This document shows, one piece after another, positions 9,013-17,883 of a DNA stretch of 64,000 nt (the stretch's first letter is position 1; the number at the start of each line of letters is the position of its first letter). The position numbers and the translations under genes were made by a program. The notes under the pieces are model-generated. The model was not told the DNA's origin. It ran no database searches and was given only the letters and a program-made list of their open reading frames with translations. Source of the DNA: Planococcus rifietoensis (lineage in GTDB: Bacteria > Bacillota > Bacilli > Bacillales_A > Planococcaceae); NCBI RefSeq assembly GCF_001465795.2, contig NZ_CP013659.2, forward strand, positions 1,320,501 through 1,384,500, read 5' to 3'.

Positions 9013-9837
9013 ATGGAGATCATCGAAATATTGAAAGCGCTGGTGCTCGGGATAGTGGAAGGCCTAACCGAATTTGCGCCCATCTCATCAACAGGGCATA
9101 TGATCATCTTTGATGATTTATGGCTTAACACGGAAGGGTTTTTAGGGGCTCCATCAGCCAATACCTTCAAAATCGTCATTCAGCTTGGATCCATACTCGC
9201 AGTCGTTTTCGTCTTCTGGAAACGCATGTTGAGCCTTGTCGGTTTATACAAAATCGAGCAAGATACGCCCGCAAAATTTAATATCCTGCACGTCGTAATA
9301 GGCATTATTCCAGCGGGGGTTTTCGGCTTGCTGTTTGAAGACTTTATTGATGAGAACCTTTTCAGCATCGAAACAGTTCTGGTCGGTTTGGTCGTCGGCG
9401 CATTCTTTATGATCATTGCCGACAAATTCGGGCCCAAAAAGCCATCCATCAATTCACTGGATGAAATTAGCTACCTCAAGGCATTAAGTGTGGGGGCGGT
9501 TCAGTGCTTCTCGCTGTGGCCAGGCTTTTCCCGTTCTGGTTCGACCATTTCAGGAGGCGTACTCCTTGGGCTGGACCATCGAACCGCAGCTGATTTCACT
9601 TTCATCATGGCTGTCCCGATTATGCTTGGAGCTTCGATCGTTTCCCTCGTAAAAAATTGGGAAGCCATTTCGTTCGATCATCTCAGCTTTTATGCCGCAG
9701 GATTTGTCACGGCATTTATCTTTGCGTTGATTTCCATCAAGTTTTTCCTGAAATTGATTTCACGCATCAAACTTGTGCCTTTTGCTATTTACCGCATCGT
9801 GCTCGCGAGCGTTTTGGCGTTCATTGTGTTTCTTTAA
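9013..9837 (+). CDS. uppP: Undecaprenyl-diphosphatase UppP (BacA)
   Basis: A 274-residue polytopic membrane enzyme that dephosphorylates undecaprenyl diphosphate so that the lipid carrier can be reused for peptidoglycan and teichoic acid synthesis; it also gives some bacitracin resistance. The two family signatures are present: EFAPISSTGH (residues 20-29; Glu and Ser/His of the active site) and PGFSRSGST (170-178; active-site Arg and Ser). The ATG after AAAGGAGC is the start; the frame is open upstream, but that part looks non-coding. Flanked by terminators, it is a single-gene unit. Confidence 0.95.
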   Translation: MEIIEILKALVLGIVEGLTEFAPISSTGHMIIFDDLWLNTEGFLGAPSANTFKIVIQLGSILAVVFVFWKRMLSLVGLYKIEQDTPAKFNILHVVIGIIPAGVFGLLFEDFIDENLFSIETVLVGLVVGAFFMIIADKFGPKKPSINSLDEISYLKALSVGAVQCFSLWPGFSRSGSTISGGVLLGLDHRTAADFTFIMAVPIMLGASIVSLVKNWEAISFDHLSFYAAGFVTAFIFALISIKFFLKLISRIKLVPFAIYRIVLASVLAFIVFL

Positions 9838-9867
9838 AAATCGATTACTTTCATAAAGAGTGAAGTA

Positions 9868-9905
9868 AAACAGCGGTGCGAATTCAATATTCGCACCGCT
9901 GTTTT
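9868..9905 (+). terminator. Terminator of uppP
   Basis: AACAGCGGTGCGAA pairs with TTCGCACCGCTGTT around a short AT loop, followed by TTT. Confidence 0.9.
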
Positions 9906-10075
9906 TGATGGTAAACAATAACGACTGAGTTGGCATATAGAACAACGCACAAAAACAAGCATAATTATATAGTAGAAAGTTTGCTGCAAGCCATCCAAAC
10001 ACATGAACAATATAAGATTCCAGCAAAGCAAAAATTTTATTTGGCAAAATAATTAAAATATTCTTTCAACGGCTA

Positions 10076-10104
10076 TTGATTTATTTTGTAAGCGCTTTTA
10101 TAAT
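10076..10104 (+). promoter_or_regulatory. PTS operon promoter with overlapping cre-like site
   Basis: TTGATT (10076-10081), a 17-base spacer and a perfect TATAAT (10099-10104). A cre-like palindrome TGTAAGCGCTTTTA (10087-10100) overlaps the spacer and matches TGWNANCGNTNWCA at all but one fixed position, so CcpA repression by preferred sugars is likely. The frame of the next gene is open through here, but a promoter in this place argues that translation starts further down. Confidence 0.7.
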
Positions 10105-10114
10105 GTTTTTAATA

Positions 10115-10141
10115 ACATTTGTGCTGGTTAAGAACAAATGT
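10115..10141 (+). promoter_or_regulatory. Operator-like inverted repeat, copy 1 (PTS operon)
   Basis: ACATTTGT, 11 bases, ACAAATGT: a perfect 8-bp inverted repeat starting 11 bases after the -10 box, followed by AAAAAA. The same arms with the same 11-base spacing occur at the E1alpha promoter (14441-14467). The likely binder is the SorC regulator encoded at the end of the cluster. Confidence 0.65.
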
Positions 10142-10165
10142 AAAAAAGAGTGGAGGGGATTTGTT

Positions 10166-10552
10166 TTGTGGGGATGGTTTATCGCTTTGTTTGCAGGGAT
10201 ATGGATCCTTCAAATTTTGATGACAAAAGTCCAATTGAAAAATTACCAAGCTACATTAAAGAAAATGAGCAACCGGCCTTCAGGATATTTAGGGGTAGGC
10301 ATACAGAAACAAAAAATGGGGATAGGCGTAATCGCTATCGTGGTAACCAATGAAGAAGGCTCATTGATCGAGAGCCAACTCATGAAAGGCGTGACGGTGT
10401 TCAGCCGGTTTGAAGCCTTCCCTAAATACAATGGGTTGGATATAGAATCGTTAAAAGAAAAACTGGACGAAGATACCGACGGCCAGGCTTTTAAAATGGC
10501 AATTGAAAAAATTGAAGCGCAAATGAGCAAAAAGACAAATCTAGCAGTATAA
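10166..10552 (+). CDS. gutM: Glucitol operon activator-like protein GutM
   Basis: A membrane-anchored accessory protein found in glucitol-type PTS operons. The N-terminal helix (WGWFIALFAGIWILQILMTK) is followed by a soluble domain with the family pattern NRPSGYLGVGIQKQKMGIGVI and a C-terminal helix. Start TTG at 10166 is chosen because GGAGGGG lies seven bases upstream and because promoter and operator signals occupy 10076-10141; an in-frame TTG at 10076 has no ribosome site. First gene of a five-gene operon with short gaps. GutM is an activator in enterobacteria; its role in Firmicutes is less clear. Confidence 0.8.
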   Translation: MWGWFIALFAGIWILQILMTKVQLKNYQATLKKMSNRPSGYLGVGIQKQKMGIGVIAIVVTNEEGSLIESQLMKGVTVFSRFEAFPKYNGLDIESLKEKLDEDTDGQAFKMAIEKIEAQMSKKTNLAV

Positions 10553-10564
10553 GGAGGAATAAGG

Positions 10565-11092
10565 ATGGATTTTTTAGTATCGCTCGCTGAAGGCTTTATC
10601 GGCATGTTCCAAGCAGGTGCAGATACATTTACAGGGCTTGTGACAGGGATTATTCCATTACTGATCGTCTTGATCACAGCAATCAATGCATTGATCCGGT
10701 TGATCGGTGAAGAGCGCATCAATCGTTTGGCCGCAAGAAGCACCAAAAATATTATTTTGCGCTATACGATCTTCCCGGTTCTAGCAGTCTTCTTTTTAAC
10801 AAACCCAATGGCTTATACATTCGGTAAGTTTTTGCCGGAAAAACAAAAGCCGGCTTTCTATGATTCCGCTGTATCATTTGTGCATCCGATCACCGGACTA
10901 TTCCCGCACGCAAACCCTGCCGAGCTGTTCGTCTATCTTGGAATCGCAGCAGGTATCACGGAATTGGGGCTATCGTTGGGGCCTTTGGCGATCCGTTTCT
11001 TCTTAGTGGGCGTCATTGTCATCCTGATTCGTGGAATCGTCACGGAATTCATTACGATCCGCATGATGAAATCTAAAGGCATGGAAGTCTAA
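10565..11092 (+). CDS. srlA: PTS glucitol/sorbitol-type transporter EIIC component
   Basis: A 175-residue membrane subunit with several helices and the family N-terminal pattern (LAEGFIGMFQAGADTFTGLV) and TGLFPHANPAELFVYLGIA. Together with the EIIBC protein it forms the channel that imports a polyol while phosphorylating it. The ribosome site AAGGAGG and a 12-base gap after gutM show tight coupling. The gut family is named for glucitol but also takes other linear polyols; the gene context here (no sorbitol-6-phosphate dehydrogenase) points to another substrate. Confidence 0.92.
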   Translation: MDFLVSLAEGFIGMFQAGADTFTGLVTGIIPLLIVLITAINALIRLIGEERINRLAARSTKNIILRYTIFPVLAVFFLTNPMAYTFGKFLPEKQKPAFYDSAVSFVHPITGLFPHANPAELFVYLGIAAGITELGLSLGPLAIRFFLVGVIVILIRGIVTEFITIRMMKSKGMEV

Positions 11093-11132
11093 TAGGTTAT
11101 AGAGGCGCTTATTTGAAAAGGGGGCAAGAAAA

Positions 11133-12188
11133 ATGGCAGACAATCAATCACCATTAAACTTCAAAGCGATTTCCGTGACCAAAGGCCGCGGAGGATGGGG
11201 AGGGCCGCTGACGATCCGGCCGAATGAAACACAGCGCTATATCGTATCGGTTACAGGCGGCGGGATTCACCCTGTGGCGGCGGAAATAGCGCGTTTGACG
11301 GGTGCTGAAGCGGTAGATGGATTCAAAGGTTCGTATCCGAAAGAAACGATGGCTTGCGTCATCATCGATTGCGGCGGAACAGCCCGCTGCGGCGTCTACC
11401 CGAAGATGAACATCCTCACGATCAACGTAAATCCGACATCACCATCGGGCCCATTGATGAAATTTATCAATGAAGAAAATTTCGTCTCTGGGGTAACGGT
11501 TTCAGATATTAGCACCGAAGCGGCACCATATGAGGACCAAAATGAAGTGAAAGATGCAGTCGATGAAACCATCGCGCCCGCTGTCCGCAAAACACCGCAG
11601 GAATTGAAAGAAGAAGCGAGAAGAAAAGTGGCCGCAAACAGCAGCGGCGAACCGCCTAAAAAGATGAATATCGTCGAACGGGTCGGACGCGGCGCAGGAA
11701 AAGTGGTCGGGGTTCTTTACCAGGCAGGACGCGAAACGATCGATCAGGTAATCAAAAATATTTTGCCTTTCATGGCGTTTGTCAGTATGTTAATCGGAAT
11801 CATAACCTTTACAGGCATCGGGGATTTGATCGCCAACTTCGTAACGCCGCTTGCCGGGAACTTGGTCGGCCTCCTTATTCTGTCCGTCATTTGTTCCTTG
11901 CCAATTCTATCGCCATTGCTCGGGCCAGGTGCAGTCATTGCCCAAGTCGTCGGTGTTCTGGTCGGTGTGGAAATCGGGCGCGGCAATATTCCGCCTGAAC
12001 TGGCACTTCCGGCATTGTTCGCCATCAACCCTCAAGTAGGCGCCGATTTTGTTCCAGTCGGTTTGACACTTGGAGAAGCAGAACCGGAAACGATCGAAGT
12101 CGGGGTTCCTGCAGTATTGATTTCCCGATTGATTACGGGGCCATTGGCTGTCGTCATCGCCTATTTACTGAGCTTTGGGATGTATTAA
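11133..12188 (+). CDS. srlE: PTS glucitol/sorbitol-type transporter EIIBC component
   Basis: 351 residues. The N-terminal EIIB domain has the motif [12 protein letters not shown] (Cys80 and Cys86), which holds the phosphocysteine of the gut family. A charged linker (residues about 150-190) leads to the membrane C-terminal domain with several helices ([17 protein letters not shown] onward). It takes the phosphoryl group from EIIA and transfers it to the incoming polyol. Normal length, no lesion. It follows the EIIC gene after 40 bases. Confidence 0.93.
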   Translation: MADNQSPLNFKAISVTKGRGGWGGPLTIRPNETQRYIVSVTGGGIHPVAAEIARLTGAEAVDGFKGSYPKETMACVIIDCGGTARCGVYPKMNILTINVNPTSPSGPLMKFINEENFVSGVTVSDISTEAAPYEDQNEVKDAVDETIAPAVRKTPQELKEEARRKVAANSSGEPPKKMNIVERVGRGAGKVVGVLYQAGRETIDQVIKNILPFMAFVSMLIGIITFTGIGDLIANFVTPLAGNLVGLLILSVICSLPILSPLLGPGAVIAQVVGVLVGVEIGRGNIPPELALPALFAINPQVGADFVPVGLTLGEAEPETIEVGVPAVLISRLITGPLAVVIAYLLSFGMY

Positions 12189-12212
12189 AAAAGAGATTGG
12201 GTGGAATAGCTT

Positions 12213-12578
12213 ATGATTACAAAATATGAAGCAAAAATTACGGAAATTGGCGAAGAAGTGGAATTATTCGCAGAAGAAAACATGATGGTCATTTTCAATA
12301 ACACCGTTCCGGAAGAACTGCGCTCATTCGCCGTCATCCATGAACAAGCGGATTTGCTTGAAGGGGTCGAAGCGGGCGATTTTTTAGAGATCAACGGGGA
12401 GCGGTTCGAGATTCTTTTCGTTGGCAGTAAAGTGAACGAAACGCTGCGGGACATTGGCCATTGCACAATCGCCTTTACAGGAGATTGCAATGCCGATTTA
12501 CCTGGCACGATGTGTGTAGAAAAGACGCCACTGCCGGAATTAGCGCTCGGAGCCGAAATACGGATATTAAAAGCCTGA
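12213..12578 (+). CDS. srlB: PTS glucitol/sorbitol-type transporter EIIA component
   Basis: A 121-residue soluble protein that carries phosphate from HPr to EIIB. Full family length, with the pattern MVIFNNTVPEELRSFAVIHEQ and NETLRDIGHCTIAFTGD; one of the two conserved His residues is the phosphorylation site. It follows the EIIBC gene after 24 bases and precedes the oxidoreductase gene after 19 bases, so the whole transporter and the enzyme are one transcript. Confidence 0.93.
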   Translation: MITKYEAKITEIGEEVELFAEENMMVIFNNTVPEELRSFAVIHEQADLLEGVEAGDFLEINGERFEILFVGSKVNETLRDIGHCTIAFTGDCNADLPGTMCVEKTPLPELALGAEIRILKA

Positions 12579-12597
12579 CTTATGAGGAGAGTGGACC

Positions 12598-13899
12598 ATG
12601 CTTGGCATCAATAGAAAGCTAGAAGAATTAGAGAAAGCAGGAACAATCATCAATGTGGGGCTTGTCGGTGCAGGCCAAATGGGCAGAGGGATGGTTTCTC
12701 AAATCGAAAACATGGCGGGCATGAGGGTCGTCCTCACGGCGGACATTCAACTGGATAATGTCGTCCATGCTTATGTAAAAGCTGGCGTGGCGGATGTGGA
12801 CATTGTCCAAACCAATTCGGCCGAAGAGGCAGCTGAAGCGATCCGTTCAGGAAAAGTGGCAGCCACGACTGACGCGCGCTTGGTGACATCTTCAACAGAA
12901 GTGGATGTCGTCGTCGATGCAACGGGGGTGCCAGACATCGGCGCGAAAATTGCCTGGGATGCCATTCTGAACAAAAAGCATATCGTCATGCTCAATGTGG
13001 AGGCTGACGTCACAATCGGTCCTTTGTTGATGAAAATGGCGGATGCCAGCGGCGTTGTCTATACAGGGACCGCAGGCGACGAACCCGGTGCCATTATGGA
13101 ATTATATGATTTTGCGGACGCCCTTGGCTTTGAAGTGGTAGCGCTCGGAAAAGGAAAAAACAACCCGCTGAACTTAGCGGCGAATCCCGATACCGCAGCA
13201 GAGGAAGCGGCACGAAAAGGTGCCAGTGCGAAAATGCTGGCATCGTTCCAGGACGGCACGAAAACCATGGTTGAAATGACGGCTGTCGCCAACGCCACAG
13301 GATTCCTACCCGATACGCCGGGAATGCACGGATTTGTCAGTGACGTGAAAGGGCTACCGGAAATCTTTAAATTGAAAGAAGACGGCGGGCAAGTCAGCAA
13401 CAAGAAAATCGTGGAATACATCAACGGCGTAGCACCAGGCGTATTTGCGATCATTGCCTCGGAAAAAGAAGAAGTCAATCACGAAATGCAATACTTGAGC
13501 ATGGGAGCAGGGCCGAATTACGTGCTCTATCGCCCGTATCATTTGACCAGCTTGGAGACGCCGATTTCCATTGCCCGCGCGTATATTTACAATGAAGCGA
13601 CGATTGCCCCATGGAAAGGGCTTCAAGCAGAAACGGTCACGATTGCCAAAACCGACTTGGAAGAAGGACAGTTCTTAGATAGCATCGGCGGGTTTACGGT
13701 TTATGGCCGTATTCTCTCAGCCGCGGATGCAAAGGAAAAGGATGCCTTGCCTTTGGGCTTGGTCGACCGCCATGTCCAATTAAAGCGTTCCATTCAAAAA
13801 GGTGAAATCATTTCCTATAGCGATGTAGTGCAAACCAAGGAGTCGACCATTTGGCGCTTGCGGCGCATGCAGGATGAAACCTTCGGAGGAAATCTTTAA
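12598..13899 (+). CDS. COG4091 oxidoreductase with SAF domain, DRL (DXR-II)-like
   Basis: 433 residues. An N-terminal Rossmann fold (GLVGAGQMG, 21-29) is followed by a catalytic domain and a C-terminal SAF-like domain (about 345-420). Segments such as HIVMLNVEADVTIGP, AGDEPGAIMELYDFADALG, GKGKNNPLN, KTMVEMTAVANATG and YRPYHLTSLE agree with what I remember of the Brucella DXP-reductoisomerase-like protein DRL, which makes methylerythritol phosphate from deoxyxylulose phosphate. Many annotations call this family homoserine dehydrogenase-like. As the last gene of a PTS operon it should act on the phosphorylated polyol, probably oxidising and isomerising it. Reaction direction and substrate are inferred. 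Confidence 0.8.
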   Translation: MLGINRKLEELEKAGTIINVGLVGAGQMGRGMVSQIENMAGMRVVLTADIQLDNVVHAYVKAGVADVDIVQTNSAEEAAEAIRSGKVAATTDARLVTSSTEVDVVVDATGVPDIGAKIAWDAILNKKHIVMLNVEADVTIGPLLMKMADASGVVYTGTAGDEPGAIMELYDFADALGFEVVALGKGKNNPLNLAANPDTAAEEAARKGASAKMLASFQDGTKTMVEMTAVANATGFLPDTPGMHGFVSDVKGLPEIFKLKEDGGQVSNKKIVEYINGVAPGVFAIIASEKEEVNHEMQYLSMGAGPNYVLYRPYHLTSLETPISIARAYIYNEATIAPWKGLQAETVTIAKTDLEEGQFLDSIGGFTVYGRILSAADAKEKDALPLGLVDRHVQLKRSIQKGEIISYSDVVQTKESTIWRLRRMQDETFGGNL

Positions 13900-14010
13900 C
13901 TAAGCATTTAGTGGAGATGTGCCGCTCAGTTTATTGCTTCGACGCTACTAGACAAATGTTCCAATCATCGTGGAGACATGGTAACTATCTTAACGAGAAG
14001 GTGTTCTAGT

Positions 14011-14349
14011 ATGAAAGTGAAAAAGATGGAAGCTGGTCTATACTGTGTCCATTGCAAAGAAGACGTAAATCACGAAATCACCTATATTAACGACGACATT
14101 AAAAGAATTCGCTGCACGGAATGCAACCGTACAATAGAAATGAACATGGACCTCAAAAAAGAGTTCTACAAGGAATTGTACGAACGCATTTCCACGAAGC
14201 CAACACGCGTCACAAATGAATACCGGGAAGATCTCAGCCACCTATTGCTATCGATTCCTTTTCGCGCCATCAAAAAGCCGTATCGTGTGCTGAAAGAAGT
14301 TCATTCTTCCCGACGAGTCATCAATACGTACAAGCCAAAGAAAAAATAA
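14011..14349 (+). CDS. Small zinc-ribbon-like protein, function unknown
   Basis: 112 residues. The N-terminal half has two CxxC pairs (YCVHCKEDV and RCTECNRTI, about 25 residues apart), as in a zinc ribbon, followed by a basic helical C-terminus ending in KPKKK. The ATG at 14011 has GAGAAGGTG eight bases before it; an in-frame ATG at 13978 has no ribosome site. It sits between the PTS operon and the dehydrogenase operon and ends in its own terminator. A half operator (ACAAATGT, 13952-13959) lies upstream, but the other arm is missing. Role in the pathway, if any, is unknown. Confidence 0.7.
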   Translation: MKVKKMEAGLYCVHCKEDVNHEITYINDDIKRIRCTECNRTIEMNMDLKKEFYKELYERISTKPTRVTNEYREDLSHLLLSIPFRAIKKPYRVLKEVHSSRRVINTYKPKKK

Positions 14350-14361
14350 CGCGCCAGGGAC

Positions 14362-14403
14362 AAAGGGTCAAACTTCTGAAACACAGGGAAGTCTGGCCCT
14401 TTT
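14362..14403 (+). terminator. Terminator after the zinc-ribbon gene
   Basis: AAAGGGTCAAACTTC pairs imperfectly with GAAGTCTGGCCCTTT and ends in TTT, just before the next promoter. Confidence 0.75.
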
Positions 14404-14407
14404 GTTC

Positions 14408-14436
14408 TTGACGAATAGTCAGAAAAGACTTATAAT
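14408..14436 (+). promoter_or_regulatory. SigA-type promoter of the acetoin-dehydrogenase-like operon
   Basis: TTGACG, a 17-base spacer and TATAAT: one of the best promoter matches in the window, 52 bases before the E1alpha start. Confidence 0.85.
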
Positions 14437-14440
14437 TTTT

Positions 14441-14467
14441 ACATATGTTACGAGTAAGTACAAATGT
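14441..14467 (+). promoter_or_regulatory. Operator-like inverted repeat, copy 2 (dehydrogenase operon)
   Basis: ACATATGT, 11 bases, ACAAATGT, followed by AAAAAA. One base in the left arm differs from copy 1; the right arm, the spacing and the A-rich flank are the same. It covers the expected transcription start, which fits repression by a SorC-type regulator until its sugar-phosphate ligand appears. Confidence 0.65.
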
Positions 14468-14487
14468 AAAAAATAGGAGGAATACAA

Positions 14488-15471
14488 ATGACATCACTGA
14501 TCAATTTGCCAGCGCATCTAAAAAGAGATGATTTAACGGATTTGCTGAAACAAATGTGGCAGATTCGATTTTTTGAAGAGAAAGTCGATGAATTCTTCGC
14601 CAAAGGCATGATCCACGGTACGACGCATTTAGCGGTAGGACAAGAAGCTTCCGCGGTAGGTTCGATCGCCGTTTTAGAAGAACGCGACAAGATTACGAGT
14701 ACGCACCGTGGCCATGGGCACTGCATTGCCAAAGGAGCGGAAGTGAACCGAATGATGGCTGAACTGTTTGGGCGCACGACAGGATATTGCAAAGGCAAGG
14801 GGGGCTCCATGCACATTGCCGATGTCGAAAAAGGCAACCTGGGTGCCAATGGAATTGTCGGAGGCGGGTTTGCGATTGCGGCTGGCGCGGCTTTGACATC
14901 CCAAATGAAAAATGAAGGATATGTCGTACTATGTTTCTTTGGCGATGGAGCCTCCAACGAAGGCAGTTTCCATGAAGCGCTGAACTTGGCATCCATTTGG
15001 AAGTTACCGGTTGTCTTCGTTTGTGAAAACAACCAGTATGGCATGTCCGGCCCTGCTAAAGAAATGATGAACATTGAAGACGTGGCAGCGCGTGCCGAGT
15101 CCTATGGAATTCCAGGGAAAGTTGTAGACGGCAATGATGTGTTCGATGTCATGAATGGCGTTAGCGAAGCAGTGGACCGCGCACGAACTGGACAAGGCCC
15201 ATCGATTGTCGAAGCAAAAACCTATCGCTGGAAAGGGCATTCAAAGAGCGATGCCAAAAAATACCGGACGCGTGAAGAAGAACAGAAGTGGCGGGCAAAA
15301 GATCCGATTGCACGTCTCCGGGATGCATTGATTCAGGAAGGATTACTGACAGAGGAAGGTGCGACTGAAATCAAAGCTGCAGCGAAAAAAGAAATTGAGG
15401 ATTCGGTCGAGTTTTCAAAACAAAGCCCAATGCCGACAATCGATGATTTGATGGAAGACATTTATGCATAA
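14488..15471 (+). CDS. acoA: TPP-dependent dehydrogenase E1 alpha subunit (acetoin dehydrogenase type)
   Basis: 327 residues. The TPP-binding motif runs from GDGASNEG (152-159) to ENN (180-182). THRGHGHCI (72-80) and GGSMHIAD are the conserved phosphosubstrate and TPP loops of the AcoA/PdhA group. The length and the ALNLASIWKLPVVFV stretch are closest to acetoin dehydrogenase E1alpha. In the known reaction acetoin plus CoA gives acetyl-CoA and acetaldehyde. Here the operator shared with a PTS/DRL operon suggests a phosphorylated acetoin-like ketose instead; the symbol is by similarity only. Ribosome site AGGAGG; short spacing to the beta-subunit gene. Confidence 0.9.
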   Translation: MTSLINLPAHLKRDDLTDLLKQMWQIRFFEEKVDEFFAKGMIHGTTHLAVGQEASAVGSIAVLEERDKITSTHRGHGHCIAKGAEVNRMMAELFGRTTGYCKGKGGSMHIADVEKGNLGANGIVGGGFAIAAGAALTSQMKNEGYVVLCFFGDGASNEGSFHEALNLASIWKLPVVFVCENNQYGMSGPAKEMMNIEDVAARAESYGIPGKVVDGNDVFDVMNGVSEAVDRARTGQGPSIVEAKTYRWKGHSKSDAKKYRTREEEQKWRAKDPIARLRDALIQEGLLTEEGATEIKAAAKKEIEDSVEFSKQSPMPTIDDLMEDIYA

Positions 15472-15495
15472 AGAGCAGCAAAGGAGCGGAAGACT

Positions 15496-16479
15496 ATGAG
15501 GGAACTGACTTATTTGGAAGCCGTTAGAGAAGCGATGAGCCAAGAGATGCGGCAAAACGAAGACGTGTTTATTCTGGGAGAGGATATCGGTGTTTACGGC
15601 GGGGCGTTTGGCGTCACTCGCGGAATGATTGAAGAGTTTGGCCCAGAGCGTATCCGCAATACCCCGATTTCTGAAGCGGCCATCTCGGGCACAGCGGTAG
15701 GAGCCGCGTTGACGGGCATGCGCCCGATCTTGGAGCTTCAATTTTCCGATTTCATGACCATCGCGATGGACAATATGGTCAACCAAGCAGCCAAAATCCG
15801 CTATATGTACGGCGGGAAAGGAAAAGTACCGATGGTTTTGCGCACACCGGCAGGATCTGGCACCGGCGCAGCGGCCCAGCATTCTCAAAGCCTGGAAGCG
15901 TGGATGGCCCATGTTCCTGGCTTGAAAGTCGTCCAGCCATCCACCGCATACGACGCCAAAGGGCTCCTGAAAGCGGCAATTGATGAAGACAACCCGGTCA
16001 TTTTCTACGAACATAAACTATGCTATAAAACAAAATCGGATGTACCCGAAGAATTGTATTCCATTCCCCTGGGCCAAGCAGATATTAAACGGCAAGGCAG
16101 CGATGTAACGATAGTCGCTACAGCGATCATGGTCCATAAATCATTGGAGGCGGCTTTAGAGCTCGAAAAAGAAGGAATCAGTGTCGAAGTGATCGATCCG
16201 CGCACGCTCGTGCCATTGGATACCGACACCATCATCGAGTCTGTCAAGAAGACAAGCCGCTTGGTGGTCGTGCATGAAGCGGTCAAGCGCGGCGGTTTTG
16301 GAGGAGAGATTGCCAGTGTGATCGCCGAAAGCGAAGCATTCGATTATTTGGATGCCCCGATTAAGCGCCTAGGCGGCAAGGCCGTCCCGATTCCGTACAA
16401 TCCTGAACTTGAAAAATCCGCCATCCCTAGTGTCGAGGATATCGTGGCAGCTGTTAAAGAAACATTAAACCACCGGTAA
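15496..16479 (+). CDS. acoB: TPP-dependent dehydrogenase E1 beta subunit (acetoin dehydrogenase type)
   Basis: 327 residues with the beta-subunit signatures [54 protein letters not shown] (catalytic His) and [16 protein letters not shown]. It pairs with the alpha subunit to form the alpha2beta2 E1 that cleaves the substrate and transfers the two-carbon unit to lipoate on E2. The ATG follows AAAGGAGCGG. Length is typical and no catalytic residue appears missing. Confidence 0.92.
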   Translation: MRELTYLEAVREAMSQEMRQNEDVFILGEDIGVYGGAFGVTRGMIEEFGPERIRNTPISEAAISGTAVGAALTGMRPILELQFSDFMTIAMDNMVNQAAKIRYMYGGKGKVPMVLRTPAGSGTGAAAQHSQSLEAWMAHVPGLKVVQPSTAYDAKGLLKAAIDEDNPVIFYEHKLCYKTKSDVPEELYSIPLGQADIKRQGSDVTIVATAIMVHKSLEAALELEKEGISVEVIDPRTLVPLDTDTIIESVKKTSRLVVVHEAVKRGGFGGEIASVIAESEAFDYLDAPIKRLGGKAVPIPYNPELEKSAIPSVEDIVAAVKETLNHR

Positions 16480-16496
16480 GAAGGAGGAGCGGGCTG

Positions 16497-17870
16497 ATGG
16501 CCAAAGAAATATTCATGCCAAAACTGAGCAGCACGATGCAGGTAGGAACACTTTTGCAATGGTATAAAAACGAAGGCGATTCCGTTGATGTCGGAGAGCC
16601 GTTATTTGAAATCATGACGGACAAAATCAATATCGAGGTCGAATCCTACGAAGAAGGCATCCTTCTGAAAAAGTATTTTGAAGAAGACGACGAAGTGCCT
16701 ATTAATCACGTGGTCGGCTATATCGGTGAAGCTGGCGAAAAAGTACCGGATTCACCGCCTGGGGAATCGGGTGCTGCCAAAGAGCAAGAGGATGTAAGTG
16801 ATTCACGGGAAGCTCAAGTAGAAGATTTAACGGAGCAGGGCATCAGCGAAACGGTTACTGAACATATTAGCGATGATTCACATGGAGAAAATGCTGCTGC
16901 TGAAAAACCTCGCGCGACACCTGCAGCTAGAAGAGTGGCGAGAGAAGAAAACATCGCATTATCGGATGTGTCAGGTTCTGGGCCGAACGGGCGAATTCAT
17001 CAAAACGATGTAATGGAGTTTGCTGCATCCAAAACTTCCTTTAAAGCGACACCGCTTGCACAAAAAGTAGCAACTGCTGAAGGCGTCGACTTACAAGCAA
17101 TAAAAGGCTCAGGCACAAACGGTAAAATTTATCGCGCCGATGTGGAAAATGCCAAACAAGCATCGCCTGCTGCTGGAACAGGCGGCAAACGAATTAAAAT
17201 GGAAGGCATTCGAAAAGTCGTGGCGCAGCGCACATTGCAAAGTAAAACGACTGCTCCCCATGTGACATTGACAACCGAAGTGGATATGTCCGAGGCCATC
17301 AACCTGCGCAAACAATTGCTTGGAATGATTGAACAGCAGACTGGATTCCGCATTTCGTATACGGAAATCATTATGAAAGCTGTGGCATTTTCTTTGAAAC
17401 AGCATCCGAATGTCAATGTATCGTTAGAAGGCAATGAAATTGTCTATAAAGAAGACATCAATCTGGGGCTTGCAGTAGCCGCCGATAATGGCCTGGTGGT
17501 ACCTGTGGTTAAACATGTCGATCAAAAAGGCTTGTCTTCTCTAACAGCTGAATGCAAACGCCTCGGCAAGGCAGCTCGTGACAATCAGGTCAAACCGGAT
17601 GAAATGTCGGGCGGGACATTTACCGTCAGCAATCTGGGAATGTATGCCATCGATGCTTTCACGCCGGTCATCAATCAGCCGGAATCAGCTATTCTTGGCG
17701 TCGGACGCATCAATGAAAAACCAGTAGGCGTTGACGGTGCCATCGAACTACGGCCAATGATGGTCCTGAGTTTGTCGTTTGATCACCGAGTGATCGATGG
17801 CGCCCCTGCCGCAGCCTTTTTGACGGAATTGAAAGAAGCGCTCGAACAACCGGTTATATTATTGGTGTAA
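16497..17870 (+). CDS. acoC: Dihydrolipoamide acyltransferase E2 with two E3-binding domains
   Basis: 457 residues. Lipoyl domain 1-78 with the lipoylated Lys in TDKINIE (K43). An acidic linker (about 85-135) leads to two peripheral subunit-binding domains in tandem (RATPAARRVAREENI, 139-175; KATPLAQKVATAEGV, 183-219), then the catalytic acyltransferase core with FDHRVIDGAPAAAF (His430, Asp434). It accepts the acetyl group from E1 and gives it to CoA. One lipoyl domain and a doubled E3-binding domain is an unusual but known arrangement in acetoin-type E2. AAGGAGGAG precedes the ATG. Confidence 0.92.
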   Translation: MAKEIFMPKLSSTMQVGTLLQWYKNEGDSVDVGEPLFEIMTDKINIEVESYEEGILLKKYFEEDDEVPINHVVGYIGEAGEKVPDSPPGESGAAKEQEDVSDSREAQVEDLTEQGISETVTEHISDDSHGENAAAEKPRATPAARRVAREENIALSDVSGSGPNGRIHQNDVMEFAASKTSFKATPLAQKVATAEGVDLQAIKGSGTNGKIYRADVENAKQASPAAGTGGKRIKMEGIRKVVAQRTLQSKTTAPHVTLTTEVDMSEAINLRKQLLGMIEQQTGFRISYTEIIMKAVAFSLKQHPNVNVSLEGNEIVYKEDINLGLAVAADNGLVVPVVKHVDQKGLSSLTAECKRLGKAARDNQVKPDEMSGGTFTVSNLGMYAIDAFTPVINQPESAILGVGRINEKPVGVDGAIELRPMMVLSLSFDHRVIDGAPAAAFLTELKEALEQPVILLV

Positions 17871-17883
17871 GGAGTAGATGCTA

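Noticed and set aside
12598..13899. Homoserine dehydrogenase
   Set aside because: Only the Rossmann part is comparable; the rest follows the COG4091/DRL pattern with a SAF domain, and the PTS context does not suit threonine synthesis.
13952..13959. ACAAATGT half-site before the zinc-ribbon gene
   Set aside because: The bases at the expected position of the other arm (13933-13940) do not match, so it is not counted as a third operator.
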